Source of the DNA: Bacillus altitudinis 41KF2b
GTDB taxonomy: Bacteria; Bacillota; Bacilli; Bacillales; Bacillaceae
Reading direction: 5' to 3'
Length of the DNA: 64,000 nucleotides
Assembly: GCF_000691145.1 (NCBI RefSeq)
Contig: NZ_ASJC01000004.1
Coordinates: 284,531 to 348,530, forward strand
Positions 44,444 to 53,884 of the stretch are shown here, in pieces. The translations under genes and the position numbers were made by a program. How positions within the stretch are numbered: the stretch's first letter is position 1; each line of letters opens with the position of its first letter. Under the pieces are notes generated by a model that had not been told where the DNA came from, ran no database searches, and worked only from the letters and a program-made list of their open reading frames with translations.

Positions 44444-44703
44444 TTTAGTGAATTCCTTTCTGATAGACGGTCTCGTATTTGTATTTTGTCCGTGTATAAA
44501 TCAAAGTCTTGGATTAGCTCTAACGCCTCATGAAAACGACTTTGTGGAATGTCTTTCATTTTTCTTACACGAAATTCCTTTTTAATAAAAGCCATGATGG
44601 TATTAATATGAAGCTTACCGTGGCCATCATACTCTAAATGGCTGCAAAAAGTCTGCATCGTCCCTCGAATCACCTTTAATTGCTTGGCAGTGACACAACT
44701 CAT
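44440..44703 (-). CDS. Small protein resembling phage ORF6C domains
   Basis: 87 residues. AKQLKVIRGTMQTFCSHLEY then HINTIMAFIKKEFRVRKMKDIPQSRFHEALELIQDF follows the pattern of the ORF6C domain found at the C-terminus of phage antirepressors, but without a DNA-binding partner domain. It may be a domesticated fragment. First gene of a two-gene operon with the DUF1304 gene. Confidence 0.65.
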   Translation of the reverse strand: MSCVTAKQLKVIRGTMQTFCSHLEYDGHGKLHINTIMAFIKKEFRVRKMKDIPQSRFHEALELIQDFDLYTDKIQIRDRLSERNSLN

Positions 44704-44778
44704 TGGTAACGCTCATCCTTTCTTGGTTTTTTAACAACTAAAAAGAACATTGAATGAAAGAAAAACCTTCCAATCTCT

Positions 44779-44807
44779 ATTATATAATGGTTTCATTCGG
44801 ATATCAA
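44779..44807 (-). promoter_or_regulatory. Promoter of the ORF6C-DUF1304 operon
   Basis: Minus-strand TTGATA (44802-44807), 17 bp, TATAAT (44779-44784): near-consensus sigma-A promoter 75 bases upstream of the start. Confidence 0.8.
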
Positions 44808-44875
44808 AATAAAAAAGAACAAACATTCGATCAAAGACGCGTCCTACGCTAAAAATCCATGTCTTAACGTATCAA

Positions 44876-44910
44876 AAAGCCGGATTCATGGATAGAATCC
44901 GGCTTTTTGT
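44876..44910 (-). terminator. Terminator of the InhA-like protease gene
   Basis: AAAGCCGGATTC/GAATCCGGCTTT stem, T-run on the minus strand. Confidence 0.92.
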
Positions 44911-47292
44911 TTAGTTGCTTTTAGAAATTAATACCTTTCCAACAGAACGGTCCTTACTTTGTCCGACGACTTTAAAGGATAGGCCGTATGTTGGCACATC
45001 ACGTCCTGCATCCGGGTTATTTGGATTCACATAGTTCTTTTTATCACTAAATGTACGCGTTGGGCGGATATAGCGATCCTCTAAGGTTAAGCCTGTTGTC
45101 GCTGTATAATCAATATTCAGCTTCGTGCTTGGATTCAAAGAGAATGCTGCATCATGTACTTGGAAACCTGTCGCTGCAATAGAGCCGTCACTCCATTTCA
45201 ACACTTGTTGATCTGCATCTACGACTCCAAGGAAGCCGTTCCCTGGATGTTTTCCAACCCAGTTATCACTGTACGATTGATCGACGTACCACACGACCAA
45301 ACCGTTATTATAGCTCATCAGACTTGCTCCTCGTTTGATATGCTTTAAGCCTTTATCGACATCAGCATAAGAGCGCCATTCTAGTAAATAATACTGAGCG
45401 GCATATTGTTTTCCATTAGATTGAGAGAATCCATTAAAAGTGAACGTGGACGTTCCCTCGGCATCATCTGACCACACTTTTTCTCCATCTGCTGTAATCT
45501 TTAGATCATCTACAAATAAACCTGGCAGTGAATATCCTGCATCGGTTGTATAGCGGAATTGCAGATCGATCTTCTTCCCTGCATAAGCAGTAAGGTCAAA
45601 GGATGCATCTACCCATCCATCTGATTTTCCATCGATGCCATTGCCTTCATTCGCTCCTGCCTCATTTCGATCATTCGTAATATTACCAGCAATGGTTGTC
45701 CATTTGTCTGTCCCAGTTTCACGAACTTCTACATACGCATAGTCATAATCTTCTTCGATATCGTACCATGCTTTAAACGTAAGCTCTGCTTTGCTTCCCT
45801 TCGACAGATCAATCCCTGATGTCGTCATGGTAGCATTCAAATTGTCACCTGTTCCGCTGAAGTATGAATATTGCCCTTGTGCAGGCTGAGTGACCACAAT
45901 CTCTTTATCTGGCAAATCGACTCGAACCGCATCATGGTTGGTTCCTTTTGTTGCTGCTTCATCGATTAAAACTGTTTTGCTTTTTGTTAATGTCTTACCA
46001 TCAATGGTTTTTCCAGAAAGCCAGTTGCCGCCATGCAAGTTTTGAAGCATTTCTTTTGCATATGGACTAAAACCTGTTGGTTCCGTACCAGGTACTTTAC
46101 CTGCCCAGCTTCCGCTTGACATGATAGACCAATAAGAAACGGGCTCTCCTCTGCCTGTGTATTGTGTATCGTATTCATCAGGTAGACCAAGATCATGTCC
46201 AAATTCATGTGTGAACACGCCTGCTGCGCCATCTTCAGGCTCAATCGTATAATCTAGAGCGCCTAACTTTCCGCCTTGACCCACTTCTGATTCAGTGTTT
46301 GGAATCTCAAATACATCACCAAGTGACCAACGATGCGACCAAATCGCGTCAGAGCCAAGCTGTCCGCCGCCAGCTTCTTCACCTACGCCAGCGTGTACAA
46401 CCATGAGGTGGTCAATGATACCGTCCGGCTCATTATAAACACCGTCCCCATCCATATCATAGCGGTCCCATTGATCATATTCACCAAGGTCAATGTTTGG
46501 ATCCTTTGCCGCTGCTTCGAGGGCTTCTTTCACCAATTCGCGCGGTCTGCCGTCACTGCCTGATTCGTCTGGTACGTTCCCGCCATAATATGCTGCTTCA
46601 TGCTTGGCTGTATACCATCCAGCTACTGTTCCACTAATCGTGTAGCTTCCACCGGACTGCTTTTCATAATACTGCTTCATAGATACTTTTCTTTTACCAT
46701 CTGGACCAATGTAGCCATTTTTTCCGAAAAGCATATCTTGGTAGTGCTGCTGATCGTACTTGTCATAGTACATATCAGTCTCTTCTTTTTTAATACTATT
46801 ATGCTTATAATCTTTAAAATCTACTAATAAGACCAAAACTTTATCATTACGGACGTCGCCTTTATATTTTTCCTTTTTCACCGGCTTTACTTGATTGCCT
46901 TCTTTTCCTTTATGCTTCTTTAACTTTTTCTTTTTGGCTAGTTTATTATGTACATTTTGTTTGTATTCTTTTAGGAATTCAGGTTCTTCTGTTAAGGTAC
47001 TTGCGCTTTGTTTCATCGCTGCTTCTTCTTTTTTCTTTAGGTAGTTTTTTAATGCTTTTTGGGTTTCTGCCTCATTGGCATTCTTTTTGATCTTTCCTTG
47101 TTTTTTCAAGGCTTTGATGAGGCGGTCTTCATTGACAACACTTGCGTCGAATGGAATACCTGAATAATGACCGCCATCTGAGGATGTTGACTTTTCTGAG
47201 GTGTGGGCAGATAGAGGGGTGCTGAAAGCTGTCAATGTGCCTAAACTGAGGACAGCTGTTAGTGCGATGCTCGTCCATTTCCCTTTTTTCAT
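44911..47292 (-). CDS. Secreted M6 metalloprotease, immune inhibitor A family
   Basis: 793 residues: signal peptide (KWTSIALTAVLSLGTLTAF, cleavage near PLSA), a pro-region to about residue 145 that ends in a lysine cluster (KLAKKKKLKKHKGKEG) likely cut on maturation, then the M6 catalytic domain with zinc motif HEFGHDLGLPDEYD (His362, His366) and a downstream Met turn (SYWSIMSSGSWAG). MDGDGVYNEPDG looks like a calcium loop. The C-terminal half holds MAM-like and beta domains (YVEVRETGTDKWT, LPGLFVDDLKI). InhA proteins of B. cereus degrade host defence peptides; here a scavenging extracellular protease is as likely. Single gene. Confidence 0.92.
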   Translation of the reverse strand: MKKGKWTSIALTAVLSLGTLTAFSTPLSAHTSEKSTSSDGGHYSGIPFDASVVNEDRLIKALKKQGKIKKNANEAETQKALKNYLKKKEEAAMKQSASTLTEEPEFLKEYKQNVHNKLAKKKKLKKHKGKEGNQVKPVKKEKYKGDVRNDKVLVLLVDFKDYKHNSIKKEETDMYYDKYDQQHYQDMLFGKNGYIGPDGKRKVSMKQYYEKQSGGSYTISGTVAGWYTAKHEAAYYGGNVPDESGSDGRPRELVKEALEAAAKDPNIDLGEYDQWDRYDMDGDGVYNEPDGIIDHLMVVHAGVGEEAGGGQLGSDAIWSHRWSLGDVFEIPNTESEVGQGGKLGALDYTIEPEDGAAGVFTHEFGHDLGLPDEYDTQYTGRGEPVSYWSIMSSGSWAGKVPGTEPTGFSPYAKEMLQNLHGGNWLSGKTIDGKTLTKSKTVLIDEAATKGTNHDAVRVDLPDKEIVVTQPAQGQYSYFSGTGDNLNATMTTSGIDLSKGSKAELTFKAWYDIEEDYDYAYVEVRETGTDKWTTIAGNITNDRNEAGANEGNGIDGKSDGWVDASFDLTAYAGKKIDLQFRYTTDAGYSLPGLFVDDLKITADGEKVWSDDAEGTSTFTFNGFSQSNGKQYAAQYYLLEWRSYADVDKGLKHIKRGASLMSYNNGLVVWYVDQSYSDNWVGKHPGNGFLGVVDADQQVLKWSDGSIAATGFQVHDAAFSLNPSTKLNIDYTATTGLTLEDRYIRPTRTFSDKKNYVNPNNPDAGRDVPTYGLSFKVVGQSKDRSVGKVLISKSN

Positions 47293-47435
47293 ATTGGTTC
47301 CTCCCTAATTTGGTAATAAATAATATCTAATTCTAGCATATTCCAATATACTTAAGTCGAAAAACATTTTATTTTCAGAAACTTTGTGGAAAATGCACAA
47401 TACGAGATTGAAATAGGTGGAACGAATTGTCGAAA

Positions 47436-47468
47436 ATAAAAGAACCCTAGGCTATAAATGCCTAGGGT
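47436..47468 (-). terminator. Terminator of the ydgJ-ydgI operon
   Basis: ACCCTAGGC/GCCTAGGGT stem with T-rich sequence on the minus strand. Confidence 0.8.
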
Positions 47469-47481
47469 GTTTGTTGTTTTT

Positions 47482-47775
47482 CTATGAAAGCTGCTCTCCT
47501 TGATATGCAACAACATCAAGTGGAGCGGCTAAAAATTCTTTTGCCTTTGCAACGAAAGCTTGGAAATGTGCACTTGCATTATGGCTTTGAACCGCTGCTT
47601 CATCTTTCCACACTTCTACCATTAAAAAGGTGTTTTCTTTCTCTGTATCCTTGAAAAGCTTGTAGGACACATTGCCTTCTTCTTCCTGTGAAGCTTTCAT
47701 TAAACCGTTGATTTCTTCTAGAAATACGTTTTCTTTCTCTGGATGAATGGTCATCCCTGCATGAATAATAATCAT
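47482..47775 (-). CDS. Antibiotic-biosynthesis-monooxygenase-fold (ABM) protein
   Basis: 97 residues with the dimeric ferredoxin-like ABM fold: HAGMTIHPEKENVFLEEI, SYKLFKDTEKENTFLMVEVWKDEAAVQSH and a C-terminal AFVAKAKEFL. Such proteins include quinone-forming YgiN-type oxygenases. Follows the nitroreductase gene by 24 bases with GGAGACGATCAT, so it belongs to the same operon; a role in quinone or aromatic stress fits. Confidence 0.85.
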   Translation of the reverse strand: MIIIHAGMTIHPEKENVFLEEINGLMKASQEEEGNVSYKLFKDTEKENTFLMVEVWKDEAAVQSHNASAHFQAFVAKAKEFLAAPLDVVAYQGEQLS

Positions 47776-47799
47776 ATGATCGTCTCCTTTTTTAAAAAA

Positions 47800-48438
47800 T
47801 TATTTCCACTCTGTGATGCGATCGATCGGTAAACGGTAAGAAGCATACCCTTCGTCAGCCGCTTTCCCAATGGATAGAAGCATAACTGGTACATAACGCT
47901 CTTTATCCCAGCCGAATGTTTCAGCGATGACTTCTTTGTCATATCCGCCAATTGGGTTTGTATCATAGCCATGCGCACGAGCAGCAAGCATCAGCTGCAT
48001 TGACACAAGTCCACCGTCAATTAAGATCGTTTCACGATTCACTTGCTCTGGAAGAGCTTCAAAATGTGCAGTTAATGCAGCAATTTGTCTTTCTTTTACT
48101 TCCTGCGGCATGTAGCCATTTTCTACTGCTTTTGAATAAATTTCTTCTAAGTATTCATTGTTTTTCATATCTGCAAACACAGCGATGACAGCTGATGATG
48201 TAGCTACTTGTGTTTGGTTGAATTTTGCGAGTGGTGCAAGCTTTTCTTTTCCTTCTGGGCTATCAATGACCATGAAGCGCCAAGGCTGTGCATTTACTGA
48301 TGATGGTGCTGTTGTTGCCTCTTCTAAAATCTCCGTCATTTCTTCTTTGCTAATTTTCACTGCTGGATCATAGTTACGAATGGAGCGGCGCCCTTTCATA
48401 ATATCCATAAAATCGTTTGTTTTTAAAGTTGTAGCCAT
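47800..48438 (-). CDS. ydgI: Nitroreductase-family flavoprotein (YdgI)
   Basis: 212 residues, FMN-binding. MKGRRSIRNYDPAVKISKEE and TTAPSSVNAQPWRFMVID carry the FMN phosphate-binding Arg/Ser/Asn residues; GGYDKEVIAETFGWDKERYVPVMLLSIGKA ends the domain. Very similar to my recollection of B. subtilis YdgI. ATG 48438 follows AAAGGAGTG. Co-transcribed with the MarR regulator upstream and the ABM protein downstream. Confidence 0.9.
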   Translation of the reverse strand: MATTLKTNDFMDIMKGRRSIRNYDPAVKISKEEMTEILEEATTAPSSVNAQPWRFMVIDSPEGKEKLAPLAKFNQTQVATSSAVIAVFADMKNNEYLEEIYSKAVENGYMPQEVKERQIAALTAHFEALPEQVNRETILIDGGLVSMQLMLAARAHGYDTNPIGGYDKEVIAETFGWDKERYVPVMLLSIGKAADEGYASYRLPIDRITEWK

Positions 48439-48451
48439 TTGAAACACTCCT

Positions 48452-48889
48452 TTAGGTTGTTTGAATCTTTTCGATGTTTTGTTGTATACGGATGAGCACA
48501 TCAGTGAGAAGCTTTCGTTCTTCATCACTTACGTTTTCAAGCATTTCTGAGATAAATCGTTCTTTTTCTTTTTTAGAAGCTTCGATTCTTGTTCTGCCTT
48601 CATCTGTCAGACGAACAAGCGTGACTCGATTATCTTCCGGCTTTCTTCTGCGCGTGACCATTCCTTTTGTTTCTAACTGTTTTAAGTGACGCGTCACAGC
48701 CGCACTATCAATATTTACTTTTTTCTGCAAATCGGATTGGCTGATTTCGTCGGCTTGGAATAACAGTGATAGCAACTCCAGTCTTGATTGGCTGATGCCC
48801 GTGCATGCTTCGAACTTCACACCCATCATACGGTTCACGCACTGCAAACGATATAATACCTCTGCTTCTTCAGAGCAAAATGCAGTCAA
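48452..48889 (-). CDS. ydgJ: MarR-family regulator (YdgJ)
   Basis: 145 residues with winged HTH: GISQSRLELLSLLFQADEISQSDLQKKVNIDSAAVTRHLKQLE and MVTRRRKPEDNRVTLVRLTDEG. Two cysteines (in YRLQCVNRMMG and FEACTG) near the N-terminal dimer region could be redox or ligand sites. TTG 48889 is preferred for the GAGGGG spacing; ATG 48895 touches the site and ATG-like 48934 lies in the operator. Represses, most likely, its own operon with ydgI. Confidence 0.82.
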   Translation of the reverse strand: MTAFCSEEAEVLYRLQCVNRMMGVKFEACTGISQSRLELLSLLFQADEISQSDLQKKVNIDSAAVTRHLKQLETKGMVTRRRKPEDNRVTLVRLTDEGRTRIEASKKEKERFISEMLENVSDEERKLLTDVLIRIQQNIEKIQTT

Positions 48890-48917
48890 TGCCATCCCCT
48901 CTTTTCTATTCAGATCA

Positions 48918-48954
48918 ATTAGTTGATATATCAATCATTGACTCGTCAACTAAT
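48918..48954. promoter_or_regulatory. Operator region of ydgJ-ydgI
   Basis: A perfect 12-bp palindrome TTGATATATCAA (48923-48934) is nested in a larger dyad ATTAGTTGA (48918-48926) / TCAACTAAT (48946-48954). Typical MarR-type operators of this size stand before autoregulated genes. Confidence 0.6.
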
Positions 48955-49020
48955 ATACACCCATTGTTTCATGATTGCAAGAGGTTTGTTTCATAAAGTG
49001 AAATTTTTTATTTCAATTAA

Positions 49021-49240
49021 AAAAGACGAGCTTTTGCTCGTCTCAGACCGTAGACAAAGGGCTAAAATGTAATTTATTTTAGCCCTTTGTCTTCTTTTCA
49101 GCGTGAAAGAAAACCTTTGCAGTCTAGGAAGGACGAGCAATGGAGCGGAGCGAATTTGACATTCGTGAGCACCAGCGCGCAGGACTGACACCGAATGCGA
49201 GGGTTTGTCTTCACGCTGGGACGAGCTTTTGCTCGTCTTA
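49021..49240 (+). repeat. Dispersed repeat, copy 2, with flanking hairpins
   Basis: The core 49097-49217 matches copy 1 (43955-44066). Here it is embedded in extra structure: GACGAGC-TTTT-GCTCGTC occurs on both sides (49025-49041 and 49220-49237), and a 16-base perfect stem GACAAAGGGCTAAAAT/ATTTTAGCCCTTTGTC lies at 49053-49091. The core's ends CAGCGTGAAAGAAAACC and GGTTTGTCTTCACGCTG are near-inverted repeats. Confidence 0.85.
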
Positions 49241-49336
49241 AGAACTTGGTGTCGTTGTTGGTCCCACATAGTAGCTGATAAATCCAATGATCATCAAGAC
49301 AACAAAAATAAAGAGAATGAGTTTGAGCATTCTCAT
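49238..49336 (-). CDS. Small membrane peptide, 32 residues
   Basis: MRMLKLILFIFVVLMIIGF followed by ISYYVGPTTTPSS: one membrane helix and a short outside tail. GGGAGGGG is nine bases before the ATG. The stop codon touches the flanking hairpin of repeat copy 2, which may end its transcript. Too short to recognise a family; the ribosome binding site is the main support. Confidence 0.6.
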   Translation of the reverse strand: MRMLKLILFIFVVLMIIGFISYYVGPTTTPSS

Positions 49337-49399
49337 GGTTTATCCCCTCCCACTCATCTAACTTATCATATCTAGAAGAAGCGCTACCTAAAATTTACA

Positions 49400-49440
49400 T
49401 AAAAAAAGACAAAAGCGATTCATCACTTTTGTCTTTTTCT
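49400..49440 (-). terminator. Terminator of dra-nupC-pdp
   Basis: AAAAAGACAAAAG/CTTTTGTCTTTTT, thirteen-base stem with T-run. Confidence 0.95.
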
Positions 49441-49442
49441 CT

Positions 49443-50744
49443 TTATTCTGTAATCACTGTATGAATCAAAGTCGGAGCATCGGCATGGTCATCAATGCGG
49501 ATGTTGTCATAAATTTTCTCCATGACATTCGCAACATCTTCACGGTTTGCATGCAGCGTCACGAGAGATTCACCTTTTTCTACACGATCGCCTACTTTTT
49601 TGTTTAGCATAATGCCAACAGATAGGTCGATATCGTCTTCTTTTGTTGCACGTCCTGCTCCAAGAATCATCGCTGCAACACCGATTTCGTCTGCGACGAT
49701 TTCAGCGATCACACCTGATTCTTTTGCCGGCACTTCGATTTGATAAGGTGCTTGCGGCAGTTTTTCCGGTTGATCTACAATCGAGCCGTCTCCACCTTGG
49801 TTTTCTAAAAATTCCTTGAATTTCTCAAGTGCTTTGCCGTTTTTCATGACTTCAATTAGCTTTTCTCTTGCTTCATCAAGTGTCTCTGCTTTTTTCGCAA
49901 GAACGACCATTTGACTTCCTAATGTGAGCACAAGCTCGTTTAAGTCTTCAGGGCCTTCGCCTTTAAGCGTGTCAATCGCCTCTTTCACTTCAAGGGAATT
50001 TCCAATCGCTAATCCTAGCGGCTGAGACATGTCTGAGATGACAGCCATCGTTTGTCTGCCAACATTATTTCCGATACGAACCATTGCTTTTGCAAGCTTC
50101 TCAGAGTCTTCAGGTGTTTTCATGAAAGCACCTGCGCCTGTTTTCACATCTAATACGATTGCATCTGCGCCAGCAGCGATTTTCTTACTCATAATCGAGC
50201 TTGCAATGAGCGGGATTGAGTTAACAGTCCCTGTTACATCACGAAGGGCATACAGTTTTTTATCAGCAGGTGTCAGGTTGCCTGATTGTCCAATGACCGC
50301 TACTTTATGACGGTTCACCAGCTCGATGAACTCGTCTTTTGTAATTTCAACGTGGAAGCCTTTGACTGCCTCTAGCTTGTCGACTGTTCCACCCGTATGT
50401 CCAAGACCACGCCCAGACATTTTTGCAACAGGTACATCAAGTGCTGCAACAAGAGGAGCGAGTACAAGCGTTGTTGTATCGCCTACACCGCCTGTTGAAT
50501 GCTTGTCTACTTTAATGCCGTCGATAGCAGACAGGTCAATTGTGTCCCCTGAGTTTGCCATAGCGAGTGTTAAATCTGCACGTTCTTGATCCGTCATATC
50601 TTGGAAGAAAATCGCCATCGCCAAGGCACTTGCTTGGTAGTCAGGAATTGTTCCGTCCGTATAACCTTTGACAAAGAAAGAAATTTCCTCTGAAGATAAT
50701 TCTTTTCCGTCACGTTTTTTCGCAATGATATCTACCATTCTCAT
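49443..50744 (-). CDS. pdp: Pyrimidine-nucleoside phosphorylase
   Basis: 433 residues, same as B. subtilis Pdp. Phosphorolyses uridine, thymidine and deoxyuridine. [20 protein letters not shown] (phosphate loop), [18 protein letters not shown] (family signature) and the C-terminal lipoyl-like domain. ATG 50744 with AAGGAATGGTG upstream. Last gene of the deoxynucleoside operon; makes deoxyribose-1-phosphate. Confidence 0.97.
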   Translation of the reverse strand: MRMVDIIAKKRDGKELSSEEISFFVKGYTDGTIPDYQASALAMAIFFQDMTDQERADLTLAMANSGDTIDLSAIDGIKVDKHSTGGVGDTTTLVLAPLVAALDVPVAKMSGRGLGHTGGTVDKLEAVKGFHVEITKDEFIELVNRHKVAVIGQSGNLTPADKKLYALRDVTGTVNSIPLIASSIMSKKIAAGADAIVLDVKTGAGAFMKTPEDSEKLAKAMVRIGNNVGRQTMAVISDMSQPLGLAIGNSLEVKEAIDTLKGEGPEDLNELVLTLGSQMVVLAKKAETLDEAREKLIEVMKNGKALEKFKEFLENQGGDGSIVDQPEKLPQAPYQIEVPAKESGVIAEIVADEIGVAAMILGAGRATKEDDIDLSVGIMLNKKVGDRVEKGESLVTLHANREDVANVMEKIYDNIRIDDHADAPTLIHTVITE

Positions 50745-50768
50745 TGTTTTCACCATTCCTTTTTTAGT

Positions 50769-51950
50769 TTAGTAAATCAAACCGACAACGCCTGCTGTTA
50801 AGAAGCTGACGAGTGTTGCACCGAATAACAGCTTTAATCCAAAGCGTGCGACAACGTTTCCTTGTTTTTCATTTAAGCCTTTCACTGCTCCAGCAATGAT
50901 ACCGATAGACGAGAAGTTCGCAAATGACACAAGGAATACAGAAATGATCGCTTCTGTACGAGCAGTGAAATGAAGACCGTCGCCAGATAGAGCAAGCATC
51001 GCTACAAATTCGTTAGATACCATTTTGGTCGCCATAATACTTCCTGCTTGTACCGCTTCACTCCAAGGTACACCAACAAGGAAAGCAAATGGTGCAAACA
51101 CATATCCAAGTACATCTTGGAAAGAAACACCGATGGCAGCTGTGAAAATACCATTAATCATCGCAATTAATGCAACGAATCCAATCAACATCGCAGCCAC
51201 AACAATGGCTACTTTGAAACCATCCATAATGTATTCGCCGAGCATTTCGAAGAAAGATTGTCTTTCTTCTTCTACGACTTCAAGCATGTCTTCGTCTTTA
51301 GACACTTCATATGGATTGATGATAGACGCAATAATAAATCCACCAAATAGGTTCAGCACAAGTGCTGTAACAACGTACTCCGGTTTAATCATTTGCATAT
51401 ACGCACCGACAATGGACATTGATACAGTCGACATCGCAGATGCACACAATGTATAAAGACGCTGTTGAGGTAATAATCCAAGCTGTTTCTTAATGGAAAT
51501 GAACACTTCGGATTGACCTAAAATCGCTGACGCTACGGCGTTGTAAGATTCTAGTTTCCCCATTCCATTGACTTTACTAAGCAAATACCCAATTCCGCGT
51601 ACGATCAGCGGAAGGATACGCCAATGCTGCAGGATACCAATCAAGGCAGAAATGAAGACGATCGGCAGCAAGACATTGATAAAGAAAGTTGATGCATTAT
51701 CATTCATTAAACCGCCAAATACGAAGTTGATCCCTTCACCTGCATAGCCTAGAAGCATTTGGAATCCTTTTGCAAAGCCCCCGACTAGGAAGTTCCCAAC
51801 ACCTGTATTGAGCAGAATATAACCTAAAATAAATTGCAGTACAATCATGACAATGACTGGACGGAATTTCACTCGCTTTTTCCCGTTACTTGCCAGCCAT
51901 GCAATGGCGAGAATCACCAGCAAACCGATAATACCAATGACGTATTTCAT
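50769..51950 (-). CDS. nupC: Nucleoside:H+ symporter NupC
   Basis: 393 residues, eight or more membrane segments, concentrative nucleoside transporter family. [23 protein letters not shown] and [35 protein letters not shown] are family hallmarks. Imports pyrimidine nucleosides for Pdp. Middle gene of dra-nupC-pdp. Confidence 0.97.
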   Translation of the reverse strand: MKYVIGIIGLLVILAIAWLASNGKKRVKFRPVIVMIVLQFILGYILLNTGVGNFLVGGFAKGFQMLLGYAGEGINFVFGGLMNDNASTFFINVLLPIVFISALIGILQHWRILPLIVRGIGYLLSKVNGMGKLESYNAVASAILGQSEVFISIKKQLGLLPQQRLYTLCASAMSTVSMSIVGAYMQMIKPEYVVTALVLNLFGGFIIASIINPYEVSKDEDMLEVVEEERQSFFEMLGEYIMDGFKVAIVVAAMLIGFVALIAMINGIFTAAIGVSFQDVLGYVFAPFAFLVGVPWSEAVQAGSIMATKMVSNEFVAMLALSGDGLHFTARTEAIISVFLVSFANFSSIGIIAGAVKGLNEKQGNVVARFGLKLLFGATLVSFLTAGVVGLIY

Positions 51951-52117
51951 GTTTTTCCTCCTTGAATGAATTCGTTTACATTAATGTGCTTGTATGGAAC
52001 AAACCCTATTTCGCAAACAAATTGCGGAAGAAAATCCCAGAAATGAGATCCTTCCGCATATGACTTTTTCATCATCTAATGAGTCATGATTGTTATCCTA
52101 CCATAGGATCGTATGAA

Positions 52118-52789
52118 TTAATAGTCTTTAGAAGGAGCTGATTGATCCCCTTTAATAATGGAAACGCCTGCACTGGCACCAATACGGGTTGCGCCTGCAG
52201 CTGTCATCGCTTCTACATCTTCTTTTGTTCTCACGCCGCCTGATGCTTTGACACCGATGTCAGGTCCAACTGTTTTACGCATTAATGCGATGTCCTCAGC
52301 TGTTGCACCGCCTGTACTAAATCCAGTCGATGTTTTGACGAAATCAGCGCCAGCTTTTACAGAAAGTTCACAAGCTCGTACTTTCTCTTCATCTGTGAGT
52401 AGACAAGTTTCAATGATGACTTTCACTAAGGCTTTGCCTTTTGCTGCGTCTACAACGGCACGAATATCTTGTTCAACTGCATCATATTCGCCATCTTTCA
52501 ATGCCGCAATATTGATGACCATGTCCACTTCAGTTGCACCGTTTTCAATGGCATCCTTTGTTTCAAATGCTTTCACTGCTGTGGTGTTTGCACCTAACGG
52601 GAAACCGATGACTGTACATACATCAACGCCTGTTCCTTCTAGTTCTTTCGCCGCAAGAGATACCCAAGTTGGGTTCACACAAACGGAAGCAAATTGATAT
52701 GTCTTTGCTTCTTCTAGTAACTGCATGATCGCAGCTTTAGATGTATCTGGTTTTAGTGCTGTATGATCAATGAGCTTTGCTATTGTCAT
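52118..52789 (-). CDS. deoC: Deoxyribose-phosphate aldolase
   Basis: 223 residues (dra in B. subtilis). Splits deoxyribose-5-phosphate to acetaldehyde and glyceraldehyde-3-phosphate. [30 protein letters not shown] (Schiff-base Lys) and [16 protein letters not shown] are clear. First structural gene behind the DeoR operator. A GCGGAAG/CTTCCGC stem-loop (52023-52055) lies between it and nupC. Confidence 0.97.
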   Translation of the reverse strand: MTIAKLIDHTALKPDTSKAAIMQLLEEAKTYQFASVCVNPTWVSLAAKELEGTGVDVCTVIGFPLGANTTAVKAFETKDAIENGATEVDMVINIAALKDGEYDAVEQDIRAVVDAAKGKALVKVIIETCLLTDEEKVRACELSVKAGADFVKTSTGFSTGGATAEDIALMRKTVGPDIGVKASGGVRTKEDVEAMTAAGATRIGASAGVSIIKGDQSAPSKDY

Positions 52790-52834
52790 GATTCACACTT
52801 CCTTTTAAATATGATACTTTCATCTTAAATGACT

Positions 52835-52872
52835 ATTGAACAATTGTAAATATAGTTATGAAATTTTGTTCA
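52835..52872 (-). promoter_or_regulatory. DeoR operators before deoC
   Basis: Two ATTGAACAA-type half-site elements: ATTGAACAATTG (52835-52846) and, on the minus strand, TGAACAAAATTT (52861-52872). They resemble the palindrome and single half site bound by B. subtilis DeoR. The second ends two bases from the deoR stop codon. Confidence 0.65.
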
Positions 52873-52873
52873 T

Positions 52874-53818
52874 CTATTTTGTGACATTTAAAAGAGCTCT
52901 TGCTGTGTGCTGATCGATCATCAATACGTTCGCATATTTTCCTCTCAGCGCCCCATGGATAGAGGCAACCTTTCGATGTCCACCAGCAACAAGAATGGAG
53001 CGCTCTTTTGTTCTCAAATCATCCAACTCCACACCGATTGTGCGATTGTTAATTGCTTCACTGCAAATGCGTCCTTCTTGATCATAAAAACGCGAACAGA
53101 TATCTCCGACACTGGATGTCTTGAGTAGCGCCTTTTCTTCTTCACGGAAATAACCGAGTCTAAACAAAAGCGCCTCATCTCTTACCGTCCCAACAGTAAA
53201 CACAGCGATATTTGCCTGTTTACCCATTTCAATAATGCGCTGAATATGTCTGTCCTGTTCAACCATCTCTTTAACGGCGGCACTATCGAACACAACAGGC
53301 AGTGGCAAATAGCGTGGTGCCGTTTGAAAAGCTGATGCAAACAGCTGAATCGTTTCCGCAGAATATGTATTCACATGTGAATGGCTGATTCCACCTTTCA
53401 GCTGAACCACTTCTACCCCTTTTACCTGTTTAGGTTGCATCTTTTGAGCAATTTGATACATCGTGGTGCCCCAGCTCACTCCAACAATATCGCCGTCTTT
53501 CACCGTATTTTGAAGATACTCTGCACCATACCGGCTCAAGTAATCCGTAATCGTTGGATAATCGTCCTTTGGTGAAAATACCACATGAGCCTCGAGCAGA
53601 TCATATTTTTCTTTCAGCAATGAGGACAGCTCATTTAAATCCTCAAATGGGTCCATCACTGTAATTTGGACGTACCCTTTTTCCTTCGCATACTGAAGCA
53701 GACGAGACACCGTTGGCCTCGACAGGTCAAGCTGCTTGGCGATTTCCTGCTGACTGTAATCAGATAAGTAATAGAGCCTTGCTGCTTCAATACTTAATTG
53801 CTGTTTGTCCCGATCCAT
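52874..53818 (-). CDS. deoR: Deoxyribonucleoside regulator DeoR (SorC family)
   Basis: 314 residues. N-terminal HTH (YSQQEIAKQLDLSRPTVSRLLQYA) and a sugar-binding domain (GVSWGTTMYQIA, VVQLKGGIS, VLVAGGHRKVASIHGALRGKYA) of the SorC type. In B. subtilis it represses dra-nupC-pdp until deoxyribose-5-phosphate is present. It reads in the same direction as, and directly before, the operon. Confidence 0.95.
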   Translation of the reverse strand: MDRDKQQLSIEAARLYYLSDYSQQEIAKQLDLSRPTVSRLLQYAKEKGYVQITVMDPFEDLNELSSLLKEKYDLLEAHVVFSPKDDYPTITDYLSRYGAEYLQNTVKDGDIVGVSWGTTMYQIAQKMQPKQVKGVEVVQLKGGISHSHVNTYSAETIQLFASAFQTAPRYLPLPVVFDSAAVKEMVEQDRHIQRIIEMGKQANIAVFTVGTVRDEALLFRLGYFREEEKALLKTSSVGDICSRFYDQEGRICSEAINNRTIGVELDDLRTKERSILVAGGHRKVASIHGALRGKYANVLMIDQHTARALLNVTK

Positions 53819-53847
53819 TCGTACGCCTCCTTTTTTCCTCTATCATA

Positions 53848-53884
53848 ACAAATTGTTCACTTCACCATGCACAAATGTTCATTT
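53848..53884 (-). promoter_or_regulatory. DeoR-like half sites upstream of deoR
   Basis: ACAAATTGTTCA (53848-53859) and ACAAATGTTCATTT (53871-53884) resemble the sites before deoC and could give autoregulation. Confidence 0.4.

Noticed and set aside
48991..49287. 98-codon minus-strand frame across repeat copy 2
   Set aside because: Crosses hairpins and the repeat core, with no start signal; frame exists by chance.
52158..52697. 179-codon plus-strand frame
   Set aside because: Antisense shadow of deoC; Ala/Ser/Thr-rich composition reflects the reverse of deoC codons.
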